From positions 1 through 64,000 of the forward strand of contig CANREL010000006.1 of NCBI GenBank assembly GCA_947629655.1: DNA of 64,000 nucleotides, given 5' to 3'. The stretch is from an uncultured Bacilli bacterium (GTDB taxonomy: Bacteria; Bacillota_I; Bacilli_A; RF39; UBA660). The position numbers and the translations under genes are program-made. Positions 49,887 to 58,857 of the stretch are shown here, piece after piece (position 1 is the stretch's first letter; every line of letters begins with the position of its first letter). A model generated the notes under the pieces. The model did not search any database. It saw only the letters and a list, made by a program, of their open reading frames with translations, and was not told where the DNA came from.

Positions 49887-50729
49887 TTACCTTCTTCCAT
49901 ACCTTTCTTCTCTTTTTGTCTCATTTTCTTCCATTTGTTTACCAGAATGTAAGCTACTTAATGATCTTAAATCTGTGACAAAATTACGCCATTGTTTTCT
50001 CTTAATCTCTTTATAAACATCACTATATTTTATTTGCCCTTTAGCAGCACTATCATTAACAGTCTTTTCAACTTTTTTCTGTTCATGAGTTTGATTTAAT
50101 GCTTGTTTTCTCAAAAAAGCCATATCTTCAGCATCATATTTTGCAACTTCTTTCCATTTTGGTGCCTTACCACTTATTCTAGCAACAAATCTAGAAAAAG
50201 CATTAGTTCTTCTCATATACTCTAGTTGAATTGTATGAAAATCACTATTACGTTTACTATCTACGACTGGTCCTTCTTTTTGTTTTTCTTTATGACTTTT
50301 ATTTAATTCTTCATATGCCTCTTTTTTTTCTCCTGCAACTTTTTTAATTTCTTCATCGCTCATAGCACTGGAATTAATTGCACTTTGCACTTTTTTTGCA
50401 TGTTCCAATTCATACTTCGCCCTTTCTATTTCTGCAGCAGTTCCTACAGTACTTGGACCATAATGTTCAGTTTTCGTATCATGTAATAATTCATCATAGC
50501 GATCTTCACTATGACCAGGAACAACTCTTTCTAAATGCGATAGTTTAGTTTTTGCTGACATCACATCGTCATTAGCCATACTCTTACTTGCATCTCTTTC
50601 CCTAGTTGCTGTTTCTTCATATTTGTCAGCAACTCTCTTATCAGTTACTAACTTTTCTCCTTCCTTTCGCATTTTGCTATAAAAATCTTTTTTTTCTTCA
50701 TCATTTACTTTAGCATCTCTTATTCTCAT
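49887..50729 (-). CDS. unknown highly charged helical protein
   Basis: A 280-residue soluble protein, start at 50729 from GGGAGG. It is rich in Lys, Glu, Asp and Arg, largely predicted helical with coiled-coil stretches (about 20-60 and 90-150), and has no signal peptide, membrane segment or known catalytic motif. It includes FSRFVARISGKAPKWKEVAKYD in the middle and a basic tail ending EERYGRR. Not recognised. Its partner gene follows directly. Together they could be a lineage-specific structural pair, but this is only inference. Confidence 0.6.
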   Translation of the reverse strand: MRIRDAKVNDEEKKDFYSKMRKEGEKLVTDKRVADKYEETATRERDASKSMANDDVMSAKTKLSHLERVVPGHSEDRYDELLHDTKTEHYGPSTVGTAAEIERAKYELEHAKKVQSAINSSAMSDEEIKKVAGEKKEAYEELNKSHKEKQKEGPVVDSKRNSDFHTIQLEYMRRTNAFSRFVARISGKAPKWKEVAKYDAEDMAFLRKQALNQTHEQKKVEKTVNDSAAKGQIKYSDVYKEIKRKQWRNFVTDLRSLSSLHSGKQMEENETKREERYGRR

Positions 50730-50817
50730 ATTTATACCTCCCTTAAACTTAAGTATCATATTTATAAATTAAGATTAACACTTAAAATAGCAGCATTCAA
50801 CAATATTTTAGATTTGA

Positions 50818-50850
50818 TAAAAAAAAAGACAAAACTTTACATTTTGTCTA
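50818..50850 (-). terminator. ychF terminator
   Basis: AGACAAAA and TTTTGTCT pair with a 7-base loop, followed by nine T residues on the minus strand, overlapping the ychF stop. Confidence 0.85.
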
Positions 50851-51945
50851 AACATTAAATCTAAATAGGCAAATATCTCCATCTTGCATGACGTAATCTT
50901 TTCCTTCAAGACGATAACGTCCAGCTTCTCTAACTTTTAATTCATCGCCACACTTGACTAAATCTTCATAAGACATGACTTCAGCTTTAATAAATCCCTT
51001 TTCAAAATCTGTATGAATTATACCAGCACATTTTTTAGCATTAGTACCTTTCTTATAAGTCCAAGCACGAACTTCATCCTTACCAACTGTAAAAAATGTT
51101 TCAAGTCCCAATAAGTCATAAGTAGCTTTGATCAATTGTTGTAGACCACTAGTCTCAACACCAACTGCATTCAACATCTCTAATTTTTCATCATCTGGTA
51201 GATCACATAAATCACATTCTAGTTTAGCACAAATCTTAATCGTCTTAGCGTTTTCCTTCTCTGCATACTTTCGTACTTCTTCAACATATTTATTATCGCC
51301 AGATAGCTCATCCTCACTGACATTAGCCAAATAAATAATTGGTTTTATCGTCAAAAGACTAAAATTTTTAATGAAACTCATCTCATCTTCTGTAAATACG
51401 ACATTTCTAAGTGCCACATTCTTTTCAAGAGCATCTTTAGCTTTCTTCAAGACTTCTACCTCAACTAAGGCCTCTTTATCACGATTAGTCTCAGCTTTTT
51501 TCTTTATTTTATCAATGCGATTATTTATTATTTCAAGATCAGATATTGCAAGTTCCAAATTGATTATTTCAATATCTCTTATTGGATCAATACCTTCTTC
51601 AACATTAATGATATTACTATCTTCAAAACATCTCACAACTTCACAAATGGCATCTACTTCTCTAATATGTGATAAAAACTTATTACCTAATCCTTCGCCC
51701 TGACTAGCTCCTTTGACAAGACCAGCGATGTCCGTAAATTCAAAACTTGTTGGAATCAAACGAGCAGGATTATACATTTCATTCAATTTATCCAATCTCT
51801 CATCAGGTACAATTACAACTCCAACATTGGGATCAATAGTAGCGAAAGGATAATTAGCCGCTAAAATATTTTGTTTCGTTATCGCATTGAACAAAGTAGA
51901 TTTTCCAACATTTGGCAATCCAACAATTCCCGCTTTTAAACTCAT
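50848..51945 (-). CDS. ychF: redox-regulated ATPase YchF (OLA1 type)
   Basis: YchF is an Obg-family P-loop protein that prefers ATP and associates with ribosomes. Start at 51945 from GGAGG gives 365 residues. The P-loop GLPNVGKSTLFNAI is at about 8-21, switch II DIAGLVKGAS near 70-79, and the C-terminal TGS-like domain contains RAWTYKKGTNAKKCAGIIH. It is YyaF in the origin-proximal cluster of B. subtilis; here it is separated from parB by the AbgT, YyzM and MscS genes. Confidence 0.97.
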   Translation of the reverse strand: MSLKAGIVGLPNVGKSTLFNAITKQNILAANYPFATIDPNVGVVIVPDERLDKLNEMYNPARLIPTSFEFTDIAGLVKGASQGEGLGNKFLSHIREVDAICEVVRCFEDSNIINVEEGIDPIRDIEIINLELAISDLEIINNRIDKIKKKAETNRDKEALVEVEVLKKAKDALEKNVALRNVVFTEDEMSFIKNFSLLTIKPIIYLANVSEDELSGDNKYVEEVRKYAEKENAKTIKICAKLECDLCDLPDDEKLEMLNAVGVETSGLQQLIKATYDLLGLETFFTVGKDEVRAWTYKKGTNAKKCAGIIHTDFEKGFIKAEVMSYEDLVKCGDELKVREAGRYRLEGKDYVMQDGDICLFRFNV

Positions 51946-52009
51946 AATAAGACCTCCATTCACCAATATATTTTAACACACAAAATAACAATAACCAAGA
52001 AATAAAAAT

Positions 52010-52041
52010 ATAAATAAAAAGTTAGTAACAAAGTACTAACT
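52010..52041 (-). terminator. terminator of soj-parB-mscS-yyzM-abgT run
   Basis: GTTAGTAC and GTTACTAAC form a stem of about 8 bp with one bulge, followed by TTTTTATTT on the minus strand. Confidence 0.75.
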
Positions 52042-52050
52042 ATTTTAAAC

Positions 52051-53640
52051 TTATAATGTTGGTAATGAATGTGGTCCTAATGGTAATCCAATGACATACC
52101 AACCAAGAACTATGACAATCCATGCTAGAGCTATTAAACTGAAATATGGCATGACAAACGAAATAGCTTTTCTGATCGTAATTGGTTCCTTATTATCATT
52201 ATAAATATTTAAATATCCTAAATATATTATGAAATAAGCCAAGAAAGGTGTAATTCCTTTAGTCATTGAATCAGCAGCTCTTAAAACGAATTGAGCAAAT
52301 TCTGGAGCAATATTAGATTGCATCATCATTGGTACAACTACTGGTGAGAAAATCAACCATTTACTAGTAGCTGAAGTCACAAATATACCTGATATAGCCA
52401 TTATCAAGAAAGAAACAATTATTAATACTATTCCTGATAATGATAAATTACTGATGAAATCAGCTCCCATACAAGCAATTACAACACCAATATTTGACTT
52501 TCTAAACACTGTTATGAATTGAACGAAGAAAAACATCGTAACGACCAATCCACCAATATCTTTAAAGAAAACTGACACTTTCTCTATCAATTCCTTATCA
52601 TTTTTAATCGTTTTAGCTCCTAAAGCATATGCAATACCAACTATTAAAAACCAAATTGAAGTTAAAAAAGTAAATCCTGATTGAAAATATGAATTACTAC
52701 CAAATAACTGTTTTACATAAGTAGATTCACTCATATCTAACAATAATCCAGAATTTGGCAATCCAGGAATTAACATATATATGTATAGAATAATCATAAA
52801 TATTCCTACTATATAAGCATTTCTAAGTCCTTTTTTATTCAAATATTCTTGTTCAATTTTTTCTTTATCATCTAAGACAACTAGATTAGCAACATCCATC
52901 GTATCTTCTAATTCTTCACTATTTTTATATTTTCCAACTCTCTTTACTAAAATTGTTTCAACAGCTATTGTACCAACTATCGCTAAAATAATTGAAGTAG
53001 CTATCATCGCAAAAATATTGGAAAGCAAAGCTACGTGATAACTAGAGTCAACCAAATGAGATGCAAGTTCTGTCTGACTTACCAAAGCAACATCTAAACT
53101 ACCAGTAAATAACGATATTGCATGACCAAATGATACACCACAGAACGCTGTCGTTATTCCCAGTAATGGACTTCTTTTATTAGCAGCAAATATAAGAGCA
53201 GCTAATGGTATTAATACGACATAACCGACATCATTGACAAGACTTGAAAAAATACCCAACAAAATTATGATAAATGTTATTACTTTATTATTCAAATTCA
53301 AAGTATTTTTTCTAATGAATGCCTTTATAAATCCTGATGCATGAGCAACTGATAAACCGATAAGGGCAACCATTAATGTTATAAATGCTGAAAATGAAGC
53401 AAAATTGTTTGCCGCATTACCAACAACTAATTTAAATCCAGACGTCGTAAAAAGATTCTCTACTTTGACAATGACTGTCTCCAAATCTAAAGTATCTGGA
53501 TTTATTGTACTATAAGAAGATTGTATATTTAAACTCGATAAAACCCAACTCAAGATAATAACCAACAAAGTTAATAATATAAAAGTTGTCGTTGGATGAA
53601 AATTGAACTTTTTCAATCTTCTTTTTCTCTTCTCTTTCAT
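52051..53640 (-). CDS. AbgT-family transporter
   Basis: A 529-residue membrane protein with about eleven helices. It matches the AbgT family: FTTSGFKLVVGNAANNFASF at about 65-84, VAHASGFIKAFIRK near 100-115 and LVNDVGYVVLIPLAALIF near 140-160, with a second repeat including SATSKWLIFSPVVVPMM. Family members are proton-driven exporters or importers of p-aminobenzoyl-glutamate and sulfonamide-like compounds. It is last in a run from soj to abgT with very short gaps. Confidence 0.9.
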   Translation of the reverse strand: MKEKRKRRLKKFNFHPTTTFILLTLLVIILSWVLSSLNIQSSYSTINPDTLDLETVIVKVENLFTTSGFKLVVGNAANNFASFSAFITLMVALIGLSVAHASGFIKAFIRKNTLNLNNKVITFIIILLGIFSSLVNDVGYVVLIPLAALIFAANKRSPLLGITTAFCGVSFGHAISLFTGSLDVALVSQTELASHLVDSSYHVALLSNIFAMIATSIILAIVGTIAVETILVKRVGKYKNSEELEDTMDVANLVVLDDKEKIEQEYLNKKGLRNAYIVGIFMIILYIYMLIPGLPNSGLLLDMSESTYVKQLFGSNSYFQSGFTFLTSIWFLIVGIAYALGAKTIKNDKELIEKVSVFFKDIGGLVVTMFFFVQFITVFRKSNIGVVIACMGADFISNLSLSGIVLIIVSFLIMAISGIFVTSATSKWLIFSPVVVPMMMQSNIAPEFAQFVLRAADSMTKGITPFLAYFIIYLGYLNIYNDNKEPITIRKAISFVMPYFSLIALAWIVIVLGWYVIGLPLGPHSLPTL

Positions 53641-53648
53641 AAACACTC

Positions 53649-53834
53649 CTACTTTAATATTTTCTTTATTTTCTTATTGAATTCAATTCTAGGAATCATT
53701 ACTACTCGACCACAATTAACACATTTTATTTTTATGTCCGCACCAAGTCTAATAATTTCCCATTCATTTCCACCACAAGGATGTCCTTTTTTCATTTCTA
53801 CAATATTACCTAAACCATACTCTTTATTTTCCAT
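53649..53834 (-). CDS. yyzM: DUF951 family protein (YyzM type)
   Basis: A 61-residue protein of the DUF951 family: VEMKKGHPCGGNEWEIIRLG followed by IKCVNCGRVVMIPR. Three cysteines (CGG and CxxC) suggest a zinc or nucleic-acid-binding fold. Function is unknown. In B. subtilis the homologue YyzM lies beside ychF (yyaF) near parB, the same neighbourhood. Start at 53834, overlapping mscS by 11 bases, with GAGG upstream. Confidence 0.9.
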   Translation of the reverse strand: MENKEYGLGNIVEMKKGHPCGGNEWEIIRLGADIKIKCVNCGRVVMIPRIEFNKKIKKILK

Positions 53835-54642
53835 TATGAACCTCAATTTGGGTATAAGGAATTTTTATACCTTTTTTATCAAATTCTTTTTTAACTGCTT
53901 TGATGATTTTTCTTTGAATGTCAAAATGTTCCAACGCATCAGTCTTAACAGCTGCTTTTATTATGATAGAAGAATCATCTAAACGATCAACTCCCCATAT
54001 TTTTATCTCTTCTTTTAAATGTGGAAGTTCTTTTGACAACTTGCTAAAAAGTTTTAACAACACGTCTTCAACTTTATCAATGTCTTCTTCATAAGCTACT
54101 GGTATTTCAACAATAGCCATGGAATTAGTATCCGTATAATTTATAACTTTGTCAATATTTCTATTTGATATTACCATTATAGGACCATCAAATCTCTTAA
54201 TTTTAGTACTTTTTATACCAATATGTAATACTTCTCCTTTAAAACCAGCAACTTCGATTGTATCACCAACAGAAAAATAATCCTCTACTATTATTGAAAA
54301 TCCAACTATTACATCTTTAAATAAATCTTGGAAAGCTAAACCGATTAAAACAGAAACAATTCCAAGTCCAGCTAAAGCGGCTTTGACATCAACACCATAA
54401 ACAGTAAAAATAGATAATGCTACTAAACCGATTACACAAATCTTTATGAAATCTATTATTACTTGAACAAGGGTATTATATCTTTTTAAATTTCTATGAC
54501 TCAAAGTCTTCTTTCTACTAAAGATTGTAATAATAATTTTTTTAATAATTGAAAAAACAATCATCCCAATAATGATATAAATTATTGGTAAATATATCTT
54601 TTCATTTAAAATTATTTTTAAAAACGTTTCCAAAATATTCAT
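53824..54642 (-). CDS. mscS: small-conductance mechanosensitive channel MscS family
   Basis: A 272-residue MscS-family channel with three predicted membrane helices (about 18-38, 60-82, 85-105). The pore helix and following beta domain are recognisable in AALAGLGIVSVLIGLAFQDLFKDVIVGF and FSVGDTIEVAGFKGEVLHIG. It opens under membrane tension in osmotic downshock and is the second mechanosensitive channel in the window besides mscL. A channel of this type lies near parB in several Bacilli. Confidence 0.95.
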   Translation of the reverse strand: MNILETFLKIILNEKIYLPIIYIIIGMIVFSIIKKIIITIFSRKKTLSHRNLKRYNTLVQVIIDFIKICVIGLVALSIFTVYGVDVKAALAGLGIVSVLIGLAFQDLFKDVIVGFSIIVEDYFSVGDTIEVAGFKGEVLHIGIKSTKIKRFDGPIMVISNRNIDKVINYTDTNSMAIVEIPVAYEEDIDKVEDVLLKLFSKLSKELPHLKEEIKIWGVDRLDDSSIIIKAAVKTDALEHFDIQRKIIKAVKKEFDKKGIKIPYTQIEVHNGK

Positions 54643-54653
54643 TTACTACACTC

Positions 54654-55532
54654 CTAATCACTTAAATTCATTATTTCAAGAATTCTATTTAAATCACTAT
54701 TATTAGTAAATGTTATCTCTACTCTATTCTTCTTTACCTTTACTCTAGTTCCCAATTTTTCAGATAATTCATCCTCTAAATAACTATATTCATTTTCAAC
54801 ATTTTTTCTATTGACTTTATGTACTTTTTCAACTGTATCATTTCTAGCTAATTCTTCCATTTGTCGAACATTGATATTATCATTCAATATCATATCAACA
54901 AATTCATCAATCTTTTCTTTATCTTCTATCTTACTTAGAATACGTGCATGACTCATTGAAATTTTATCTTCATTGATCAAATTTTTTACTTCATCAGGTA
55001 AATTTAACAATCCAATCATATTAGTTATATGACTTCTACTCTTACCAAGTCTCTTAGCTAATTCCTCTTGTGTAACATTTAAAGTATCCAATAATTTTTT
55101 ATAAGCTGTTGCTTCTTCGATAGAATTTAAATTTTCTCTTTGTAAATTCTCTAAAAGAGCAATCTCCATCATTTCTGAATCTGAGAAATCTCTAACGATA
55201 GCTGGAATAGTTTCTAAACCGGCCATTTGACTAGCTTTTACTCTTCTCTCACCAGCAATTATCTCATATCCTTTAATACTTCTCTTAACTATTATTGGTT
55301 GAAAAACACCATGTTCTTTAATTGAATCAGACAATTCTTTTAATTTTTCTTCATCAAATACTTTTCGTGGTTGATATGGATTACTTCTAAGTTCATTTAA
55401 ATTAATCTCGATAATCTCTTCTTTTGGTGTAGTATTAACTATCGTTTCTTCCATTTTATTAAAATCTAATTGCTCATTATTGAACAATTCTTCAAGTCCT
55501 TTACCCAAAGCTCTTCTTTTAGTTGTGTCCAT
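54654..55532 (-). CDS. parB: chromosome-partitioning protein ParB (Spo0J)
   Basis: ParB is the parS-binding CTPase that loads SMC and marks the origin. 292 residues from ATG 55532; a longer TTG-initiated frame exists but overlaps soj further. The N-terminal CTP-binding module has LRSNPYQPRK near 45-54, GERRVKAS near 90-97 and ENLQRENLNSIEEA near 120-133; the helix-turn-helix with LAKRLGKSRSHITN near 150-163 binds parS; the C-terminal 50 residues dimerise. It is downstream of soj with overlap. A second ParB-type gene, noc, lies a short way upstream. Confidence 0.97.
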   Translation of the reverse strand: MDTTKRRALGKGLEELFNNEQLDFNKMEETIVNTTPKEEIIEINLNELRSNPYQPRKVFDEEKLKELSDSIKEHGVFQPIIVKRSIKGYEIIAGERRVKASQMAGLETIPAIVRDFSDSEMMEIALLENLQRENLNSIEEATAYKKLLDTLNVTQEELAKRLGKSRSHITNMIGLLNLPDEVKNLINEDKISMSHARILSKIEDKEKIDEFVDMILNDNINVRQMEELARNDTVEKVHKVNRKNVENEYSYLEDELSEKLGTRVKVKKNRVEITFTNNSDLNRILEIMNLSD

Positions 55533-56307
55533 TTCTCTCAATCACTTCCTTAGCTAAATTTAAATATGCTTCAGTACCTTTACTCTTAGGATCATAAGCA
55601 ACAATAGGCTTACCATGAGATGGAGCCTCAGTTAATCTTATTAATCTAGGAATAATAGTATTATAAACTCTTTCTTTAAAATATTTTCTAATATCTTCAA
55701 CTACTTCAAATCCAAGATTAGTTCTTGAATCTAACATCGTCAAAAGAACACCTTCAATATCTAAATTGGGATTTAAATTTTTTTGAGCCATCATGATACT
55801 GTTCAAAAGTTGCATGATTCCTTCCAAAGCAAAAAATTCACATTGAACAGGAATTATGACAGAATCTGATGCCGTCAAAGCATTTGTCGTAATAAGTCCC
55901 AAAGAAGGAGGACAATCCATGATCACATAATCAAATTCTGATTTGATGCGATCTAATTTATTCTTCAACTGTGCTCCTTTTGAAAAAGTAGGTTCAGCAT
56001 TACTCTTTTCCATTAATTCAATATCAATACCTGCTAAATTAATCGTTGCTGGTATGACATATAATCTTTTATATTTGCTAGCTAAAATTGCACTTTCAAT
56101 ACTACAATTATCAATTAATACATCATATATACTATTCTCAATTTCACCTTTTATAATTCCAATACCAGTAGTTGCATTTCCTTGAGGATCTAAGTCAATT
56201 AATAATACTTTTTTTCCTAATACAGCTAAAGATGCTGAAAGATTTATACTAGTAGTAGTCTTTCCAACTCCACCTTTTTGATTAACTAAAGATATTACCT
56301 TTCCCAT
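55519..56307 (-). CDS. soj: chromosome-partitioning ATPase Soj (ParA)
   Basis: A deviant Walker-type ATPase (262 residues) that works with ParB in origin segregation and controls DnaA. The deviant P-loop KGGVGKTTTSIN is at about 10-21; the second lysine signature and DLDPQGNATTG are near 38-48, and DCPPSLGLIT near 125-134. The start is set by AAGGTGATAG. It overlaps parB by 14 bases. Between it and noc lies the noc terminator. Confidence 0.98.
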   Translation of the reverse strand: MGKVISLVNQKGGVGKTTTSINLSASLAVLGKKVLLIDLDPQGNATTGIGIIKGEIENSIYDVLIDNCSIESAILASKYKRLYVIPATINLAGIDIELMEKSNAEPTFSKGAQLKNKLDRIKSEFDYVIMDCPPSLGLITTNALTASDSVIIPVQCEFFALEGIMQLLNSIMMAQKNLNPNLDIEGVLLTMLDSRTNLGFEVVEDIRKYFKERVYNTIIPRLIRLTEAPSHGKPIVAYDPKSKGTEAYLNLAKEVIERNGHN

Positions 56308-56399
56308 CCTATCACCTTCTAAATATAACTATATATATAATAACAAAAAAAGGCATTTTAGAAAATAGTTTTTAATAAAAAAAGACAGATGTTCTGTCT
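56308..56399 (-). other. soj leader region after the noc terminator
   Basis: AT-rich region of 92 bases between noc and soj. It must contain the soj promoter; candidate -10 elements (TATAGT, TATATT) exist, but no -35 with correct spacing is clear. Confidence 0.3.
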
Positions 56400-56403
56400 T
56401 TAA
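56375..56403 (-). terminator. noc terminator
   Basis: AAAGACAG and CTGTCTTT pair with a 5-base loop and are followed by seven or more T residues on the minus strand, overlapping the noc stop. Confidence 0.85.
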
Positions 56404-58094
56404 TTTTTATTGAATTTTACAATCAATTGAATTTCATTATCTAAATTTAATTCTTCAACTGAAACATTGTATCCTTTATCCTGATATGATTTAATGACAT
56501 TTTTAACATCTTCAACCGCAACTTGAACATTGTTATTAGATGTTACTACGTTATCAGTAGCTACAGCTGTCTGATTATTGTTACCAAATAAATCATTATT
56601 AGTTGCTGGAGGAGTCATTGGTGATGGTGTTCCAAACAAACCATTCATATCATTGTTAGAACTATTATTATTCATATTATTATCTAGTGTTGAAGCACTT
56701 CCAAACAATCCATCATTACTTGGAACATTTTGACTATTTCCAAATATGTCATTAGTATTAGCATTTAGAGTAGGTGTTGCTCCAAATAGACTACCATTAT
56801 CAGGTTGAGTTGGTGCTGTCATACTACCAAAATCATTATTGACTGGTGCTGGATTATTATTGTTATTATCATTACCATTTTGATTATCAACTGGCTTAAT
56901 GACAGGCATTCCAGCAAGTAGACCATTACCTATTACTTCATTTCCATCTTCCGTCTTCTCAATAGTATTATCTTCGAAATTAGGAACAAATCTACTCAAA
57001 TTATCTTCTTGTTGACCTTCAGGTTTTAATAACCCTTTGATGTCATCAGCTGACTTACTTTGCGTTGGAACATTCATAGTTATATCACTAGATTGTTCTC
57101 TAATCTTATTTATATCAACTGTCGTAGGATCATTAGTAGTATCTCTAGGACCAAATAAACTATTGTTCTGTTCAGGAACAGAGTTCATATTATTATTTTG
57201 CATTGCACCACTATTATCCATCATTGGTGGATTTCCACCAAATAAACCATTATTATTCATATTACCATCAGCTCCCATATTATTAATTTCAGTAGCATTT
57301 CCCATACCATTAGTTGAAACATTACTATTATCAACACTATTACCAAATAAACTATTTTGATTATTGATAGGAGGAGCCATATTATTTAACTCTTCTGTTC
57401 CAAATAGACTCTCTGGTTCATTATTAGCAGAATTGTTATTATTATTTACTACACCATTTGTCGTACCACCACTAGTAGTAGTATCATTACTTTCATTGCC
57501 ACTCAAATTCTTAATCTTTGAATCTAACTCTCTAACCGTCATCTTATTACTAATAATTTCTTTTAACAATTCAATTTGAGTATTTTTATCATTAACATTT
57601 AAAAGACTACGAGCATGTCGTTCAGATATCTCTTCTTTTAACAAAGCTTCTTGAATCTCATCTGGTAATGACAAAAGACGTAATTTATTAGAAACAGCTG
57701 ATTGACTTTTTCCCATTGTCTTAGCAAGTTGTTCCTGTGTCATTTCATCCAAGTCAAGAATTTTTTGATAAGTTCTAGCTTCTTCAATAGGAGTTAAATC
57801 TCTTCTTTGTAAGTTCTCTATCAAAGCTACTTTAGAAGATTCTTTATCATCTAAATTTCTAACAATTGCTGGTATTTTAGTAAGTCCAGCCATCGTTGAA
57901 GCTTTATATCTTCTCTCACCAGCAATAATTTCGTATTTATCTCCAAATTTTCTAACTATTATTGGTTGAATAACTCCATGTTCTCTAATTGAAACAGCCA
58001 ATTCTTTTAAAGCTTGATCATTAAATACTTCCCTTGGTTGAAATCTATTAGGAATTATGTCATCAAGATATAATTCTACTACTTCATTTTCCAT
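56400..58094 (-). CDS. noc: nucleoid occlusion protein Noc with FG-repeat disordered insert
   Basis: Noc is a ParB-like CTPase that binds scattered NBS sites and blocks Z-ring assembly over DNA. Start at 58094 (MENEVVELYLDDI) from GGAGGG gives 564 residues, twice the usual 280. The ParB core is intact: IIPNRFQPREVF, GERRYKAS, ENLQRRDLTPIEEA and the HTH LAKTMGKSQSAVSN. The C-terminal 40 residues match the Noc dimerisation end. Between them is an insert of about 320 residues that is Asn-rich, low in complexity and carries nine SLFG/GLFG/DLFG/DIFG units. The N-terminal membrane-targeting helix of Bacillus Noc is missing. It is monocistronic between two terminators. Confidence 0.93.
   Translation of the reverse strand: MENEVVELYLDDIIPNRFQPREVFNDQALKELAVSIREHGVIQPIIVRKFGDKYEIIAGERRYKASTMAGLTKIPAIVRNLDDKESSKVALIENLQRRDLTPIEEARTYQKILDLDEMTQEQLAKTMGKSQSAVSNKLRLLSLPDEIQEALLKEEISERHARSLLNVNDKNTQIELLKEIISNKMTVRELDSKIKNLSGNESNDTTTSGGTTNGVVNNNNNSANNEPESLFGTEELNNMAPPINNQNSLFGNSVDNSNVSTNGMGNATEINNMGADGNMNNNGLFGGNPPMMDNSGAMQNNNMNSVPEQNNSLFGPRDTTNDPTTVDINKIREQSSDITMNVPTQSKSADDIKGLLKPEGQQEDNLSRFVPNFEDNTIEKTEDGNEVIGNGLLAGMPVIKPVDNQNGNDNNNNNPAPVNNDFGSMTAPTQPDNGSLFGATPTLNANTNDIFGNSQNVPSNDGLFGSASTLDNNMNNNSSNNDMNGLFGTPSPMTPPATNNDLFGNNNQTAVATDNVVTSNNNVQVAVEDVKNVIKSYQDKGYNVSVEELNLDNEIQLIVKFNKN
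56575..57414 (-). repeat. xLFG/xIFG repeats within noc
   Basis: Nine four-residue FG units lie in the disordered part of Noc (numbering from the upstream ATG at 58100): SLFG 231, SLFG 250, GLFG 285, SLFG 314, SLFG 437, DIFG 451, GLFG 464, GLFG 487, DLFG 503. Spacers are mostly Asn, Ser, Pro, Thr and Met and differ from one another, so only the FG units are conserved. This is selection on short motifs in a disordered chain rather than recent DNA repeat expansion. Confidence 0.85.
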
Positions 58095-58129
58095 AATCAA
58101 CCCTCCGTTTATTCTCTATTCTATCTAAA

Positions 58130-58158
58130 ATTATATAATATAAAAACCCATTTTACAA
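58130..58158 (-). promoter_or_regulatory. promoter for noc
   Basis: On the minus strand, -35 TTGTAA (58153-58158, overlapping the rsmG stop codon) and -10 TATAAT (58130-58135) have 17-base spacing. Confidence 0.55.
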
Positions 58159-58166
58159 TGGATTTT
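58140..58166 (-). terminator. rsmG terminator
   Basis: AATCCATT and AATGGGTT pair (one G-T) with a three-base loop, followed by TTTTTAT on the minus strand. It overlaps the rsmG stop and the noc -35. Confidence 0.7.
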
Positions 58167-58857
58167 TTTTAATTTTATCAATACTTCGAGGATATATTTT
58201 ATCCGTTTTATCTTTTTTCTCTATTTTTATGATTGAACGATTACTATTTTCAATAGGCAAAACAAATTTATCTATCGCATCCATTCTCAAATTTAGTTTT
58301 GATAACTTACTATCTATATTAATGATTTCTTCATCACAATTAGCTTTCATAAAAACTAAATTTCCCTTTATTTTTAAAGATTTTACACATATTTCACAAA
58401 GAATTGGTAAAGATGCCACAGCACGTGCTGTAATAACGTCATATTCTTCGACATGAATTTTTGAAAAATCTTCCATTCGTGAATGAACTGTTTCAATATT
58501 TGATAACGCTAATTTAGATATGACATCATTCAAATAAATGATTCGTTTATTCAAAGAATCAACTAAAGTCATCTCTAAATTGGGAAAGAATATTTTTAAG
58601 ACTATACCTGGAAAACCAGCTCCACTACCCACATCACAAATCTTAATATTTTTATTCAAATCGACGTCTCTATAAAGTGTTAAGCTGTCGTAAAAATGTT
58701 TTAAGTAAACATCTTCTTCTCTAATGATCGTAGTCAAGTTTATCTTTTCATTCCAATCTATTAATAATTTGTAAAACTGCTCCAATTTAGCCATCTTTTC
58801 AGGAGTTACTTCAATACCCAATTTAGTAACTTCTTCTACAAATAAATCCTTATTCAT
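58153..58857 (-). CDS. rsmG: 16S rRNA m7G527 methyltransferase RsmG
   Basis: RsmG methylates N7 of G527 in 16S rRNA; its loss gives low-level streptomycin resistance. The 234 residues have the SAM motif DVGSGAGFPGIVLKI near 75-89 and the conserved HSRMEDF and ITARAVASL near 120-145. The start overlaps the mnmG end by eight bases. It closes the mnmE-mnmG-rsmG unit of the origin cluster. Confidence 0.98.
   Translation of the reverse strand: MNKDLFVEEVTKLGIEVTPEKMAKLEQFYKLLIDWNEKINLTTIIREEDVYLKHFYDSLTLYRDVDLNKNIKICDVGSGAGFPGIVLKIFFPNLEMTLVDSLNKRIIYLNDVISKLALSNIETVHSRMEDFSKIHVEEYDVITARAVASLPILCEICVKSLKIKGNLVFMKANCDEEIINIDSKLSKLNLRMDAIDKFVLPIENSNRSIIKIEKKDKTDKIYPRSIDKIKKNPL

Noticed and set aside
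57037..57579. Plus-strand ORFs opposite the repeat part of noc, hydrophobic in translation.
   Set aside because: They are shadows of the Asn-rich AAT codons; no ribosome site and no plausible domain.
58418..58432. Perfect palindrome around CACGTG inside rsmG, near the origin.
   Set aside because: Flanks do not fit parS (TGTTT...AAACA) or the Noc site; it is explained by coding sequence for TARAV.
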